Shown here: positions 1 through 6,930 of the stretch, piece after piece
Layout of the letters: each line of letters starts with the position of its first letter
How positions within the stretch are numbered: position 1 is the first letter of the stretch
Assembly (NCBI GenBank): GCA_025924275.1
Contig: JAICEH010000089.1
Span: forward strand, 1 to 8,147
Direction of reading: 5' to 3'
DNA from: Gemmatimonadales bacterium
Lineage (GTDB): Bacteria; Gemmatimonadota; Gemmatimonadetes; Gemmatimonadales; GWC2-71-9
Length of the DNA stretch: 8,147 bases
Notes under the pieces: generated by a model
Database searches by the model: none
What the model saw: only the letters and a program-made list of their open reading frames with translations
Told to the model about the DNA's origin: nothing
Program-made: the position numbers and the translations under genes

Positions 1-801
1 CAGGAAGCGCAGGTCGATGACGTCCACCGCCGGGATCCCCGCCCGCTGCAGCGGCAGGTGGTCGTCCTTGATCGGGATCCCGCTCTCCGCCGGGAACATC
101 GCCCCGTGGCCCAGGCGCTCGGCCGTGTCCCAGACCTTCCGCACCACGTCGGGGGCGCCGGTGAGGGAGTAGCCCTCCTGCGCGAACCGCGGGTGGGGGG
201 CCCCCACCAGGTCGAGCAGCACGGCGTAGCGCGGGCGCGGTCCCGCCGGCAGGTGCCGGGCAAACCAGGTGCTGCCGATCAGCACGTCCGCGCTGTCGGC
301 GAAGATCCCGAAGTCCTCGCCGTCCACGAAGAGGAGGTCCACCCCGCGGGGCGCGCCGCCGGCCGCGGCGATGGCATCGGCCACGCCGAGCAGCACCGCC
401 ACGCCCGACCCCCCGTCGTTGGCGCCCGGCACCGGGACGGTGGAGTCGGTGCTCCCCGCGGCGTCGGCGTGGGGCCGCGTGTCCCAGTGGGCGAGAAGCA
501 TCACCCGGTCCGCCGCCTCCGGGTGGAAGCGCGCCAGGAAGTTCCGGAGCGGGAGGGTGTCGCCCCGGAGGGTCACGTGCTCGAAGGCCTGCACCACGAC
601 GGTGTCGGCCCGCGCCGTGAGGAGGCTGTCGAGCCAGTCGCCCATCCGCTGGTGCGGCTCCGAGCCGGGGACCCGGGGGCCGAAGGCCACCTGCCGGGCC
701 ACGTAGGCCAGCGCCGCCTGGCCGTCGAACGGCGGCGGCGGCGGGCCGTCCTGGCACCCCGTCCCGAGGAGGACGGCCGCGACGAGCCAGCGCGGGATCA
801 T
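1..801 (-). CDS. M28-family glutaminyl-peptide cyclotransferase-like lipoprotein (partial, C-terminus outside window)
   Basis: Probable periplasmic zinc enzyme that cyclises N-terminal Gln of exported proteins to pyroglutamate. The frame is open from the ATG at 799-801 to the left edge (267 residues), so roughly the last 30-60 residues are missing. The N-terminus is a short hydrophobic signal with Cys at residue 16 (LLGTGCQ). This imperfect lipobox, with Gly at -3, is followed by a five-proline stretch, so it is probably a lipoprotein. Motifs in order: AHWDTRPHAD (104-113), GANDGGSG (126-133), FVDGEDFG (158-165), LLDLVG (195-200) and KDDHLPL (245-251). By analogy with known cyclases, D129, E162 and H248 are the likely zinc/catalytic residues. 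The spacing and the HWDTRP and DGED motifs fit cyclases better than M28 aminopeptidases, which usually show a DN-type second motif and EE. The start overlaps the sprA stop codon (ATGA), so expression is probably coupled to sprA. An M28 aminopeptidase remains possible. Confidence 0.85.
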   Translation of the reverse strand, partial: MIPRWLVAAVLLGTGCQDGPPPPPFDGQAALAYVARQVAFGPRVPGSEPHQRMGDWLDSLLTARADTVVVQAFEHVTLRGDTLPLRNFLARFHPEAADRVMLLAHWDTRPHADAAGSTDSTVPVPGANDGGSGVAVLLGVADAIAAAGGAPRGVDLLFVDGEDFGIFADSADVLIGSTWFARHLPAGPRPRYAVLLDLVGAPHPRFAQEGYSLTGAPDVVRKVWDTAERLGHGAMFPAESGIPIKDDHLPLQRAGIPAVDVIDLRFL

Positions 802-3800
802 CGGAAGTCTCCGGCGAAGAGGGACAGCGTGAAGCCGGCGGTGAGGATGAGCTGGTTGGTGCGCCGGTTGAGGTGCTTCGAGTCGTTGATGGACCAGTTG
901 GCCTGCAGCGACCCGGTCATGATCCGGCCCAGGTCGGTGTCCAGCGTCACCAGCACGTCCCGCCGGTAGAAGTCGGTGACCACCTCGCACGCGTCGGTGG
1001 TCGGCCGGTCGAGGCAGCTGGTGTTGTTCGCCAGCCGGCCCGTGGCGTTGGCGCGGATCACCCGGCGCGAGCGGCTGAGCCCCTGCGGGAGCCGGAACGA
1101 GTAGTTGAGCGTCGCCACGAACTCGTCGTTGTCGAGCACCGTGACGTTGCCGTTCGACTCGGTCTCCTGGTCGGTGGTGTTGTACCCGAACCGCATCACC
1201 AGCCCGTTCCGGAACCCGGCCTGCAGGTCGCGGGTCCAGGCCTCGGAGACCACCGCCTGCCGGGCCGCCCCGGCCGCGGTCGGCAGCCGGGTGACGCCCT
1301 CGCGGTCGCGCACCGTGGCGCCCAGCACCAGCTGCGCCAGGGGCCCGCCCCGGAAGGCGCGCGTGAAGCGCACGGTGCCGATCGGCCACTCGGTGGTCTC
1401 GATGGTGGTGACCTGGAATTCGTCCCCCACCCGCTGGTGGCGGTCGGTCTCGATGTCGCTGTAGGAGAGCGACACGGAGAGCCCGAGCGGCAGGTCCGCG
1501 CCCAGGGTCACGCTCGCCCGGCCGATGTCCGAGGCGCCGATCGCCGGCTCGCCCTCCTGCGACAGGAAGTCGTCCAGCCCGCCCAGGGCGAGCTGGTACC
1601 CCAGCCCCGGGTCGAAGGTGGCCAGGTCGTAGGTGGAGGTCCGGGTCCGCGCGGTGAGCACGTCCACCGGCCGGAAGCCCCGGAGGGCCCGTGTCACGCC
1701 CGAGGAATCGCCCAGCAGCCGGGCCGCCAGGCGGTCCACCGCCACGGTGGCCCCGAGCTCGCGGGTGCGGCTGTTGTTGTAGGTCTGGGGCAGGAGGAAG
1801 GCGCCCGCGGTGTCGTCCTCCTCCCGCACCGGCGGCCGGCCGAACAGGTAGCGGTTGAGCACGAAGCTGCTGCCGGTCGAGTAGCGCGGACGGAGCCAGC
1901 TGGTGAGGCGTGGGGCGAGGGAGAGCGCGGTGGTGAGCGTCCGGTCCCGCTCGGTGCCGACGTCCATCCCGAGGAACGACTCCCGCGACTCGCCGGCCAG
2001 CCGGCCGATGGTGGTCGAGTCGGGGTACTCCCGCAGGTCCCGCGTGCTCACCAGGTCGGCGTTCAGGGTCAGCATCCCCACCGGCTGCAGCGTGAGGCCG
2101 GCCGCATTCCGCCACAGGTGGTTGAGCGAGGTCACCGGCTGGATGAGCCCGTCGTCGGGCCGCTCCACCGGGACCGCGAAGGAGGTCCGGTCGGTCTCGT
2201 TCCGGGAGAGGCTGCTGGAGAGCCGGAGGCTGGTCGGCGCCAGCGCCAGCCGGCTCCCGCGCATGCCCTGGGCCGCCTCCGACTCGCCCAGCCAGCCGGG
2301 CAGCGCGTCCAGCACGCCGCCCAGCGGGAGCGCCGGGCCGGCCCGGTCGAGCTGCAGCCGGTAGGTCGCGTTGAGCTGGTAGGCCGAGGCCGAGCCCTCG
2401 GAGAGCTCGGTGGTGTTGGCACCGGTGGTGTAGTTGGCCGAGAGGGCCAGCGGGTCCGCGAAACCCCGGGACAGCCAGCCGCGCCCCCGGGTGGTCCGGC
2501 GCACCGCCGCGGTGAAGCTCGCGGTCCAGGCCTCGGGGCGGCGGAGGCCGTCCAGGTCGCTGGCCCGGAGGTCGGTGCCCGTCACCAGCTCCGGGTCCAC
2601 CACCGCCCGGGAATACACCGCCGTCACCGGGAGCGCCAGGCCGGCGCGGGCCGGGAGGAAGCGCTCCAGCCGGGTGCTGGCGCCGAGGCTCATGTTGGTC
2701 GCGTCGCGGTAGCTCGGGTCGCGGCCGATCTGGCGGAACTGGGAGCCCTGCCGCGTGAGGGAGAAGGCGACGTCGCCCACGTCCGAGGCGGTGAGACGGG
2801 CGTCGAGGGCGTAGGCCGAGCCCACGTCGGCCAGCGGCCGCGCCATCCGGATGTCGTCGATCCAGAGCTCCGCCGTGGTGGCCGCCGTGCCGGCCGAGGC
2901 CCGCCAGATGGCCGCGCTCAGCTCCTGCACCGCCGCGAGGTTGGGCGGGCCCACGTCCGGGTCGCGCACGTGCACCACGTACGGCCCCTCGCAGGCGACG
3001 TACGCCTCCGGGTCGCCCCAGCCGCACGCCGCCGCGCCCGAGGGGGGCTCCCCCCGGAGCCAGCGGCCCTCGGTCTCGCCCCGCAGCCGGCGCCAGACGT
3101 CGAGGTCGATCACCAGCTCCGGCACCCAGGTCGCGGTGGACGCGCGGGCGCGGTAGAGGTAGAAGTTGTCGGCGTCGGTGCCGACCTTCACCAGCGCCTC
3201 GAAGTCGCCCTCGTCCCAGCCCGTGCCCCGGCCCCGCGCCCAGACCCGCATCTCGCCGTACTTGAGCAGGTTCTGCGGCCCGGCCGGGAAGCGGACGTAG
3301 GCCTCCGCCCGCTGGCCGGCGGCGAGCCCGCCCGCGAGGATCCGGAGCGACTTCTCGTTGATCTGGACGCCCTGCGTGTCCTGGCTGCCGTCCTTGCGCG
3401 TCGACTCGTCCCCCACCCCCGGCGGGCTCTCGTACCCGTCGTCCTCGGTGGAGATCACCGACGCCGCCACCTCGCCCGTCGGCTCGGGCAGCGAGCCGCT
3501 GATGCCGGCGATCGGCTGGTCGGCCCGCCGCACCCAGCTGGTGCCGAGGAACCGCATCCGGGCCAGCGCGAACCGCGCCGCCACGTCATCGCCCCCGTCG
3601 TCCGGCGGGCCCGCCACCGTGACCCGCAGGTGCTGCACCAGCCGCAGGTTCGGCGTGCCGATCACGTGGTCCGGGAGCCGGATCGGGACCCGGTACAGGC
3701 TCCACCGCGCCACGTTCCCGTTCGGGTCGGTCGAGGTGACGCCGTCGCGCACGAAGTAGCGGCCGTCGGCCAGGTCCACCACCCATCGCGCCACGTTGTC

Positions 3801-6800
3801 GTTCGGCCCCCGGGCGTCCAGCAGGTTGTCGTTGTTGAGGTCCTCGGTGTCGAGCGTCCCGTTCCCGTTCGAGCAGCGGGCGCTCAGGTCGCCCCAGGGG
3901 AACACCGGCACGGCGTTGCTCAGCACCCGGACGCAGAGCGCCAGCTGGTCCACCGGCCCAGCGGGGCCGACGAGCTGGTCGGGCCGGTCCGAGAGGATCC
4001 CGATGTCGTCCACCGACGCGTTGAAGACGCCGGTGGAGGAGCGTTCGGTGTCGAGCCGCCCGGGTCCCACCGCCTGCCGTCCGGTGTAGGTCGTGTCTGC
4101 GCCCGACACCGTGAAGTCGGTCGGGGCGAGCGCCAGCGCGTCCTCGCTCACGCTGCCCAGGTCGAACACCAGGCGGACGCCGGCGGAATCCGCCTCGCGC
4201 GCCCCGCTCTGGAACACCCAGAACTCCAGGAACTCGTTGCGCGAGAGGTCGAGCCCGTTGAGGCTGAGCGGGGTCACCATCGAGCGCCACCGGGGGCGGA
4301 GCGGCCGCGCGGGCTGGGTCCAGCGCGAGCTGTTGTCCGTCTGCACGATGCCGCCGGCGGTGTCCGCGTGGAACCGGAGGTAGAGCACGGTCTCCGCCCG
4401 GTCGCCCACCCCGGTGAGCCGGATCCGGTCGTCGATGTCCTGCGCCTTGAGCTCGAGCGCCCCGCCGCCCACCCCGGGGATCAGGTTCTGCCAGGTGAGC
4501 TGGACCGCGTCCGCCGGGTCGAGCCCGCCGGCGAAGCCGATGTCCTCCAGGCCGTCGGGCGCCTGCGGCACCGAGCCGAACCCCCACACCGTCTCCCGCA
4601 GCGACACCTGGAACCCGGCGTCGGCCTCGAAGTCGTCGAGGTACGCCACGCCCACCCGGTTCGGGTCCGGCCGGCTGAACGCGAGCTCGGCGTTGATGTC
4701 GAGCCGGGACGGGGCGGTGGCGGGGGTCGAGGTGAGCCCGTTGAGGAGGCGGGTCACCGCCGACGGCTGGAAGGTGAGGCGCGTGCTCACGCCGGCCACC
4801 AGGTTCGAGGTCGGCTCGAACCCGATCGTGGGCCGGTTGAAGACCGTCTGCTCCGACTGGTACATCCCCACCAGGTCCACCCAGCCCACCCGGCCGAGGG
4901 AATAGCGGCCCGCGAGGCCGTAGATCGTCTGGGGGGCCACGGCGAACGCGCCCCGCTCCTCGAACCGTGCCGTGACCGTGGCCGACCCCTGTCCGAAGAG
5001 GCCGTCCGGGTTGAGGAAGGTGACCTGGCCCAGCTCGTAGGAGATGGAGTAGTCCACCCCGCGCTCCAGCCGGCGCCCGCCCAGGAACAGCTGCTCGCTC
5101 CCCTCCACCAGCTGCAGCGCGTTCAGGTTGAGCGTGGTCCGGTCTCCCGCCCCCGCGGCGAGGTACTCGAGCCCGAAGGTGAACCGGGCCGGCGGCGCCT
5201 GCGTCGTCTGGATGAGGTAGAGCGGCGTCCGGTAGAGCGAGTCGTTCCGCTCCTGGGGCAGGAGCCGGGTCGCGTCCGCGAACGGCTGGAGGTGCGGGAG
5301 GACGATGTAGGCCTCCGACAGGATCTCCGCCGCCCCGGGGTCCCGGATCCGCGGGAAGAGCCGGTTCTCCCGGTCGAATTCCTCGGTGTTGCTCTCGGTC
5401 GCGAGCCCGAGGAGCGCGAGGTACGTCCCCGTGCCCGAGAGCGGCTGGGCGGAGCGGTTCACCGTGAGCGCCACGGTGAGGCTCGGCCGGTTGAGGTCGC
5501 TGCCGGCCACCCGGTAGACCTGCCGCATCTCGTGGCGGAAGGTGAACGCCTCCGGCCCGCGCTGCGGCTCCACCAGGAGCCGCAGCGTGTCGGTGGTGGC
5601 CGGGTCGTCCGTCACCGGCATCGTGCCCACCAGCGTGCCGGTTGCGGTGCGGTAGCTCACCGCCAGGAAGTCGCCCCGGTCGAGCTTGGTGGTGAGCGCC
5701 ACCCAGAGGCCCGACGGGTCGAGGTAGTAGTCCGAGCCCTGCAGCAGCAGCTCCCACCGGAGCGGCCCGACCTTCTGGCTCTCGTCCGCGCTCAGCCCGA
5801 GCGCCAGGATGCCCCCGATGTCCGGGGTGCTGCCCCCCTGGGAGGTCCCCGGCCGGTAGCGGTACACCTGGACCTGCGCCGGCCGCACCGCGGGCGCCAC
5901 CGTCTCGGCGTCAAGGTTGAGGATGTCCACCGCGGGGAAGCCCCCGAGCTGGGTCGGGTCCACCGTCCAGTAGAAGCGGCCCGACTCGAAGTCGAGGTCG
6001 CGCGACTGCCGCTCCTGCGGCGAGCTGGACACCTGCCCGATGGTGTAGACCCGCTCGTTCGCCACCGACCCGCGCTGCGAGGCGTAGAGCGCCTGGAGCT
6101 GCACCGGCCCGACGTCGAAGGTGGCGTTGACGCCGAAGTTGTTGGTGGGGATCGCCGCAGTGAGGAACCGGGTGGGCGGCGGACGGAAGGTGACCGTGCC
6201 GACCTCCACCCGGCGGATGACCTCGTCCTCCAGTCCCTCGTAGTAGACCTGGATGTTGTTGTTGGCGGTGAACTCGCGCTCGGTGGCGTAGTCCACGTTC
6301 AGGTGGACCCGCCGGCCGATCAGGCCCGCCGCCCGCAGGTTGAACTCGGTCTCCAGCCGGGGCGCCTTCCAGGTGCCCTCGCACCCGGAGTTGGGGTCGA
6401 GGAGCTGGACCGCGTCGCACCGCTCGTTCCGGAACCGCTCGGTCCGGAGCTCCACCGCGGCCTGGCCCTCGAACGCGATGTCGGCGTACTTGACCGGCAG
6501 GCCCAGGAGCCCCCGCGCCTCGGCCCGGGCGGAGTCGGTGGCCACGTCCGTCCGGGCGCCGTAGAGCCGCTGGAAGGTCCACGCCAGCTCGTCGGCGGCA
6601 CGGGCCGAGTCCACCGCCCGGGCCAGCCCGCGATCGAAGGCCTCGAGGGCCCGCGAGCGGAGGCCCGGCGCGTACCACGGCGACCGGAGCACCGCCGGCT
6701 CCCGGAGCCGGGGCAGCGGGCGCCCGAAGGTGGCTACGTACCCCGGCCCCTCCGGCTGCTGCCCCAGGGCCGCGCCCGGGAGGGCGAGGAACAGGGCGGC

Positions 6801-6878
6801 GACGAGGGGGCAGGCTCCGCGGACGGCGCGGACAAGGTACGGGCCCCGGGCGGGACGATTAGATTGGGAGCGGGACAA
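798..6878 (-). CDS. sprA: SprA/Sov-family giant outer-membrane protein (type IX secretion translocon homologue)
   Basis: 2026-residue exported protein of the SprA family. In Bacteroidota this family forms the very large beta-barrel through which type IX secretion cargo crosses the outer membrane, and it is needed for gliding. Seen here: a Sec signal peptide (about 1-39, cleavage ALG|QQ), then the family's N-terminal region with NNNIQVYYEG (206-215), and a DYSISYELGQVTFLNP segment (609-624) matching the family's 'DYxxxYxxGxVxFLNP' pattern. Next comes YLDDFEADAG (746-755), the hallmark DDFE motif. A Cys-led Asn/Asp-rich loop, NGTLDTEDLNNDNLLD (1006-1021), may bind calcium. WIDDIRMARP (1339-1348) corresponds to the family's conserved 'WvdELR' element. 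The last ~650 residues alternate polar and aromatic/hydrophobic positions like outer-membrane strands and end in LTAGFTLSLFAGDFR. It is shorter than the ~2400-2500 residues of Flavobacterium SprA and Porphyromonas Sov. The start is TTG at 6876-6878. An in-frame stop lies at 6909-6911 and no other ATG/GTG/TTG precedes the signal peptide core. Its function outside Bacteroidota is inferred. Confidence 0.9.
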   Translation of the reverse strand: MSRSQSNRPARGPYLVRAVRGACPLVAALFLALPGAALGQQPEGPGYVATFGRPLPRLREPAVLRSPWYAPGLRSRALEAFDRGLARAVDSARAADELAWTFQRLYGARTDVATDSARAEARGLLGLPVKYADIAFEGQAAVELRTERFRNERCDAVQLLDPNSGCEGTWKAPRLETEFNLRAAGLIGRRVHLNVDYATEREFTANNNIQVYYEGLEDEVIRRVEVGTVTFRPPPTRFLTAAIPTNNFGVNATFDVGPVQLQALYASQRGSVANERVYTIGQVSSSPQERQSRDLDFESGRFYWTVDPTQLGGFPAVDILNLDAETVAPAVRPAQVQVYRYRPGTSQGGSTPDIGGILALGLSADESQKVGPLRWELLLQGSDYYLDPSGLWVALTTKLDRGDFLAVSYRTATGTLVGTMPVTDDPATTDTLRLLVEPQRGPEAFTFRHEMRQVYRVAGSDLNRPSLTVALTVNRSAQPLSGTGTYLALLGLATESNTEEFDRENRLFPRIRDPGAAEILSEAYIVLPHLQPFADATRLLPQERNDSLYRTPLYLIQTTQAPPARFTFGLEYLAAGAGDRTTLNLNALQLVEGSEQLFLGGRRLERGVDYSISYELGQVTFLNPDGLFGQGSATVTARFEERGAFAVAPQTIYGLAGRYSLGRVGWVDLVGMYQSEQTVFNRPTIGFEPTSNLVAGVSTRLTFQPSAVTRLLNGLTSTPATAPSRLDINAELAFSRPDPNRVGVAYLDDFEADAGFQVSLRETVWGFGSVPQAPDGLEDIGFAGGLDPADAVQLTWQNLIPGVGGGALELKAQDIDDRIRLTGVGDRAETVLYLRFHADTAGGIVQTDNSSRWTQPARPLRPRWRSMVTPLSLNGLDLSRNEFLEFWVFQSGAREADSAGVRLVFDLGSVSEDALALAPTDFTVSGADTTYTGRQAVGPGRLDTERSSTGVFNASVDDIGILSDRPDQLVGPAGPVDQLALCVRVLSNAVPVFPWGDLSARCSNGNGTLDTEDLNNDNLLDARGPNDNVARWVVDLADGRYFVRDGVTSTDPNGNVARWSLYRVPIRLPDHVIGTPNLRLVQHLRVTVAGPPDDGGDDVAARFALARMRFLGTSWVRRADQPIAGISGSLPEPTGEVAASVISTEDDGYESPPGVGDESTRKDGSQDTQGVQINEKSLRILAGGLAAGQRAEAYVRFPAGPQNLLKYGEMRVWARGRGTGWDEGDFEALVKVGTDADNFYLYRARASTATWVPELVIDLDVWRRLRGETEGRWLRGEPPSGAAACGWGDPEAYVACEGPYVVHVRDPDVGPPNLAAVQELSAAIWRASAGTAATTAELWIDDIRMARPLADVGSAYALDARLTASDVGDVAFSLTRQGSQFRQIGRDPSYRDATNMSLGASTRLERFLPARAGLALPVTAVYSRAVVDPELVTGTDLRASDLDGLRRPEAWTASFTAAVRRTTRGRGWLSRGFADPLALSANYTTGANTTELSEGSASAYQLNATYRLQLDRAGPALPLGGVLDALPGWLGESEAAQGMRGSRLALAPTSLRLSSSLSRNETDRTSFAVPVERPDDGLIQPVTSLNHLWRNAAGLTLQPVGMLTLNADLVSTRDLREYPDSTTIGRLAGESRESFLGMDVGTERDRTLTTALSLAPRLTSWLRPRYSTGSSFVLNRYLFGRPPVREEDDTAGAFLLPQTYNNSRTRELGATVAVDRLAARLLGDSSGVTRALRGFRPVDVLTARTRTSTYDLATFDPGLGYQLALGGLDDFLSQEGEPAIGASDIGRASVTLGADLPLGLSVSLSYSDIETDRHQRVGDEFQVTTIETTEWPIGTVRFTRAFRGGPLAQLVLGATVRDREGVTRLPTAAGAARQAVVSEAWTRDLQAGFRNGLVMRFGYNTTDQETESNGNVTVLDNDEFVATLNYSFRLPQGLSRSRRVIRANATGRLANNTSCLDRPTTDACEVVTDFYRRDVLVTLDTDLGRIMTGSLQANWSINDSKHLNRRTNQLILTAGFTLSLFAGDFR
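809..812 (-). promoter_or_regulatory. Ribosome-binding site of the cyclase gene inside the sprA 3' end
   Basis: On the minus strand GGAG (812 down to 809) lies 7 bases before the ATG at 801-799. It sits within the last codons of sprA. Together with the overlapping stop/start ATGA at 798-801, it supports this ATG as the true start and suggests translational coupling. Confidence 0.7.
6762..6878 (-). other. Predicted Sec signal peptide of SprA
   Basis: Residues 1-39: an Arg-rich n-region (R3, R8, R11, R17, R20), a hydrophobic core about residues 22-36, and an A-L-G cleavage site. Cleavage would leave Gln40-Gln41 as the mature N-terminus. This matters because the downstream coupled gene looks like an enzyme that cyclises N-terminal Gln. 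Confidence 0.75.
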
Positions 6879-6893
6879 GGCCGGGAATATACA
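6864..6893 (+). promoter_or_regulatory. Putative promoter of the lptF-like gene, overlapping the sprA promoter
   Basis: TTGGGA (6864-6869), an 18-base spacer, then TATACA (6888-6893), each 4/6 against the sigma70 consensus. The predicted start near 6900 would give a leader of about 31 bases containing the ribosome-binding site. The -35 element lies inside sprA codons 4-5, and the -10 element shares bases with the minus-strand -10. It is weaker than the sprA promoter and was found by eye. Confidence 0.35.
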
Positions 6894-6914
6894 CGTGCAC
6901 GGAACCCCTTACAA
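6886..6914 (-). promoter_or_regulatory. Putative sigma70-type promoter of sprA
   Basis: Read on the minus strand: TTGTAA (6914-6909), a 17-base spacer, then TATATT (6891-6886). This is 4/6 and 5/6 against TTGACA/TATAAT with ideal spacing. Transcription would begin about 6879-6878, at or one base before the TTG start codon, implying a leaderless or near-leaderless message. No Shine-Dalgarno sequence is visible before the TTG. This is assigned by eye only. Confidence 0.5.
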
Positions 6915-6915
6915 C

Positions 6916-6923
6916 AAAGGGAG
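6916..6923 (+). promoter_or_regulatory. Ribosome-binding site deciding the CTG start of the lptF-like gene
   Basis: AAAGGGAG with its GGGAG core at 6919-6923 lies 7 bases before CTG at 6931-6933. An in-frame TAG at 6925-6927 sits between the two, so no start further upstream is possible. Confidence 0.7.
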
Positions 6924-6930
6924 TTAGCAC

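Noticed and set aside
1..801. Annotation as an M28 aminopeptidase
   Set aside because: HWDTRPHAD, GANDGGSG, DGEDFG and KDDHLPL match the cyclase pattern better than the aminopeptidase pattern (a DN-type second motif, EE). This is not fully excluded because the C-terminus is missing.
58..969. Plus-strand open reading frame opposite the cyclase gene
   Set aside because: Antisense shadow in the same codon register. The minus strand carries the conserved M28 motifs.
3586..5757. Minus-strand 723-codon open reading frame in another frame within sprA
   Set aside because: Out-of-frame reading of high-GC sprA sequence, Arg/Pro/Gly-rich. The sprA frame has the conserved DDFE region in the same stretch.
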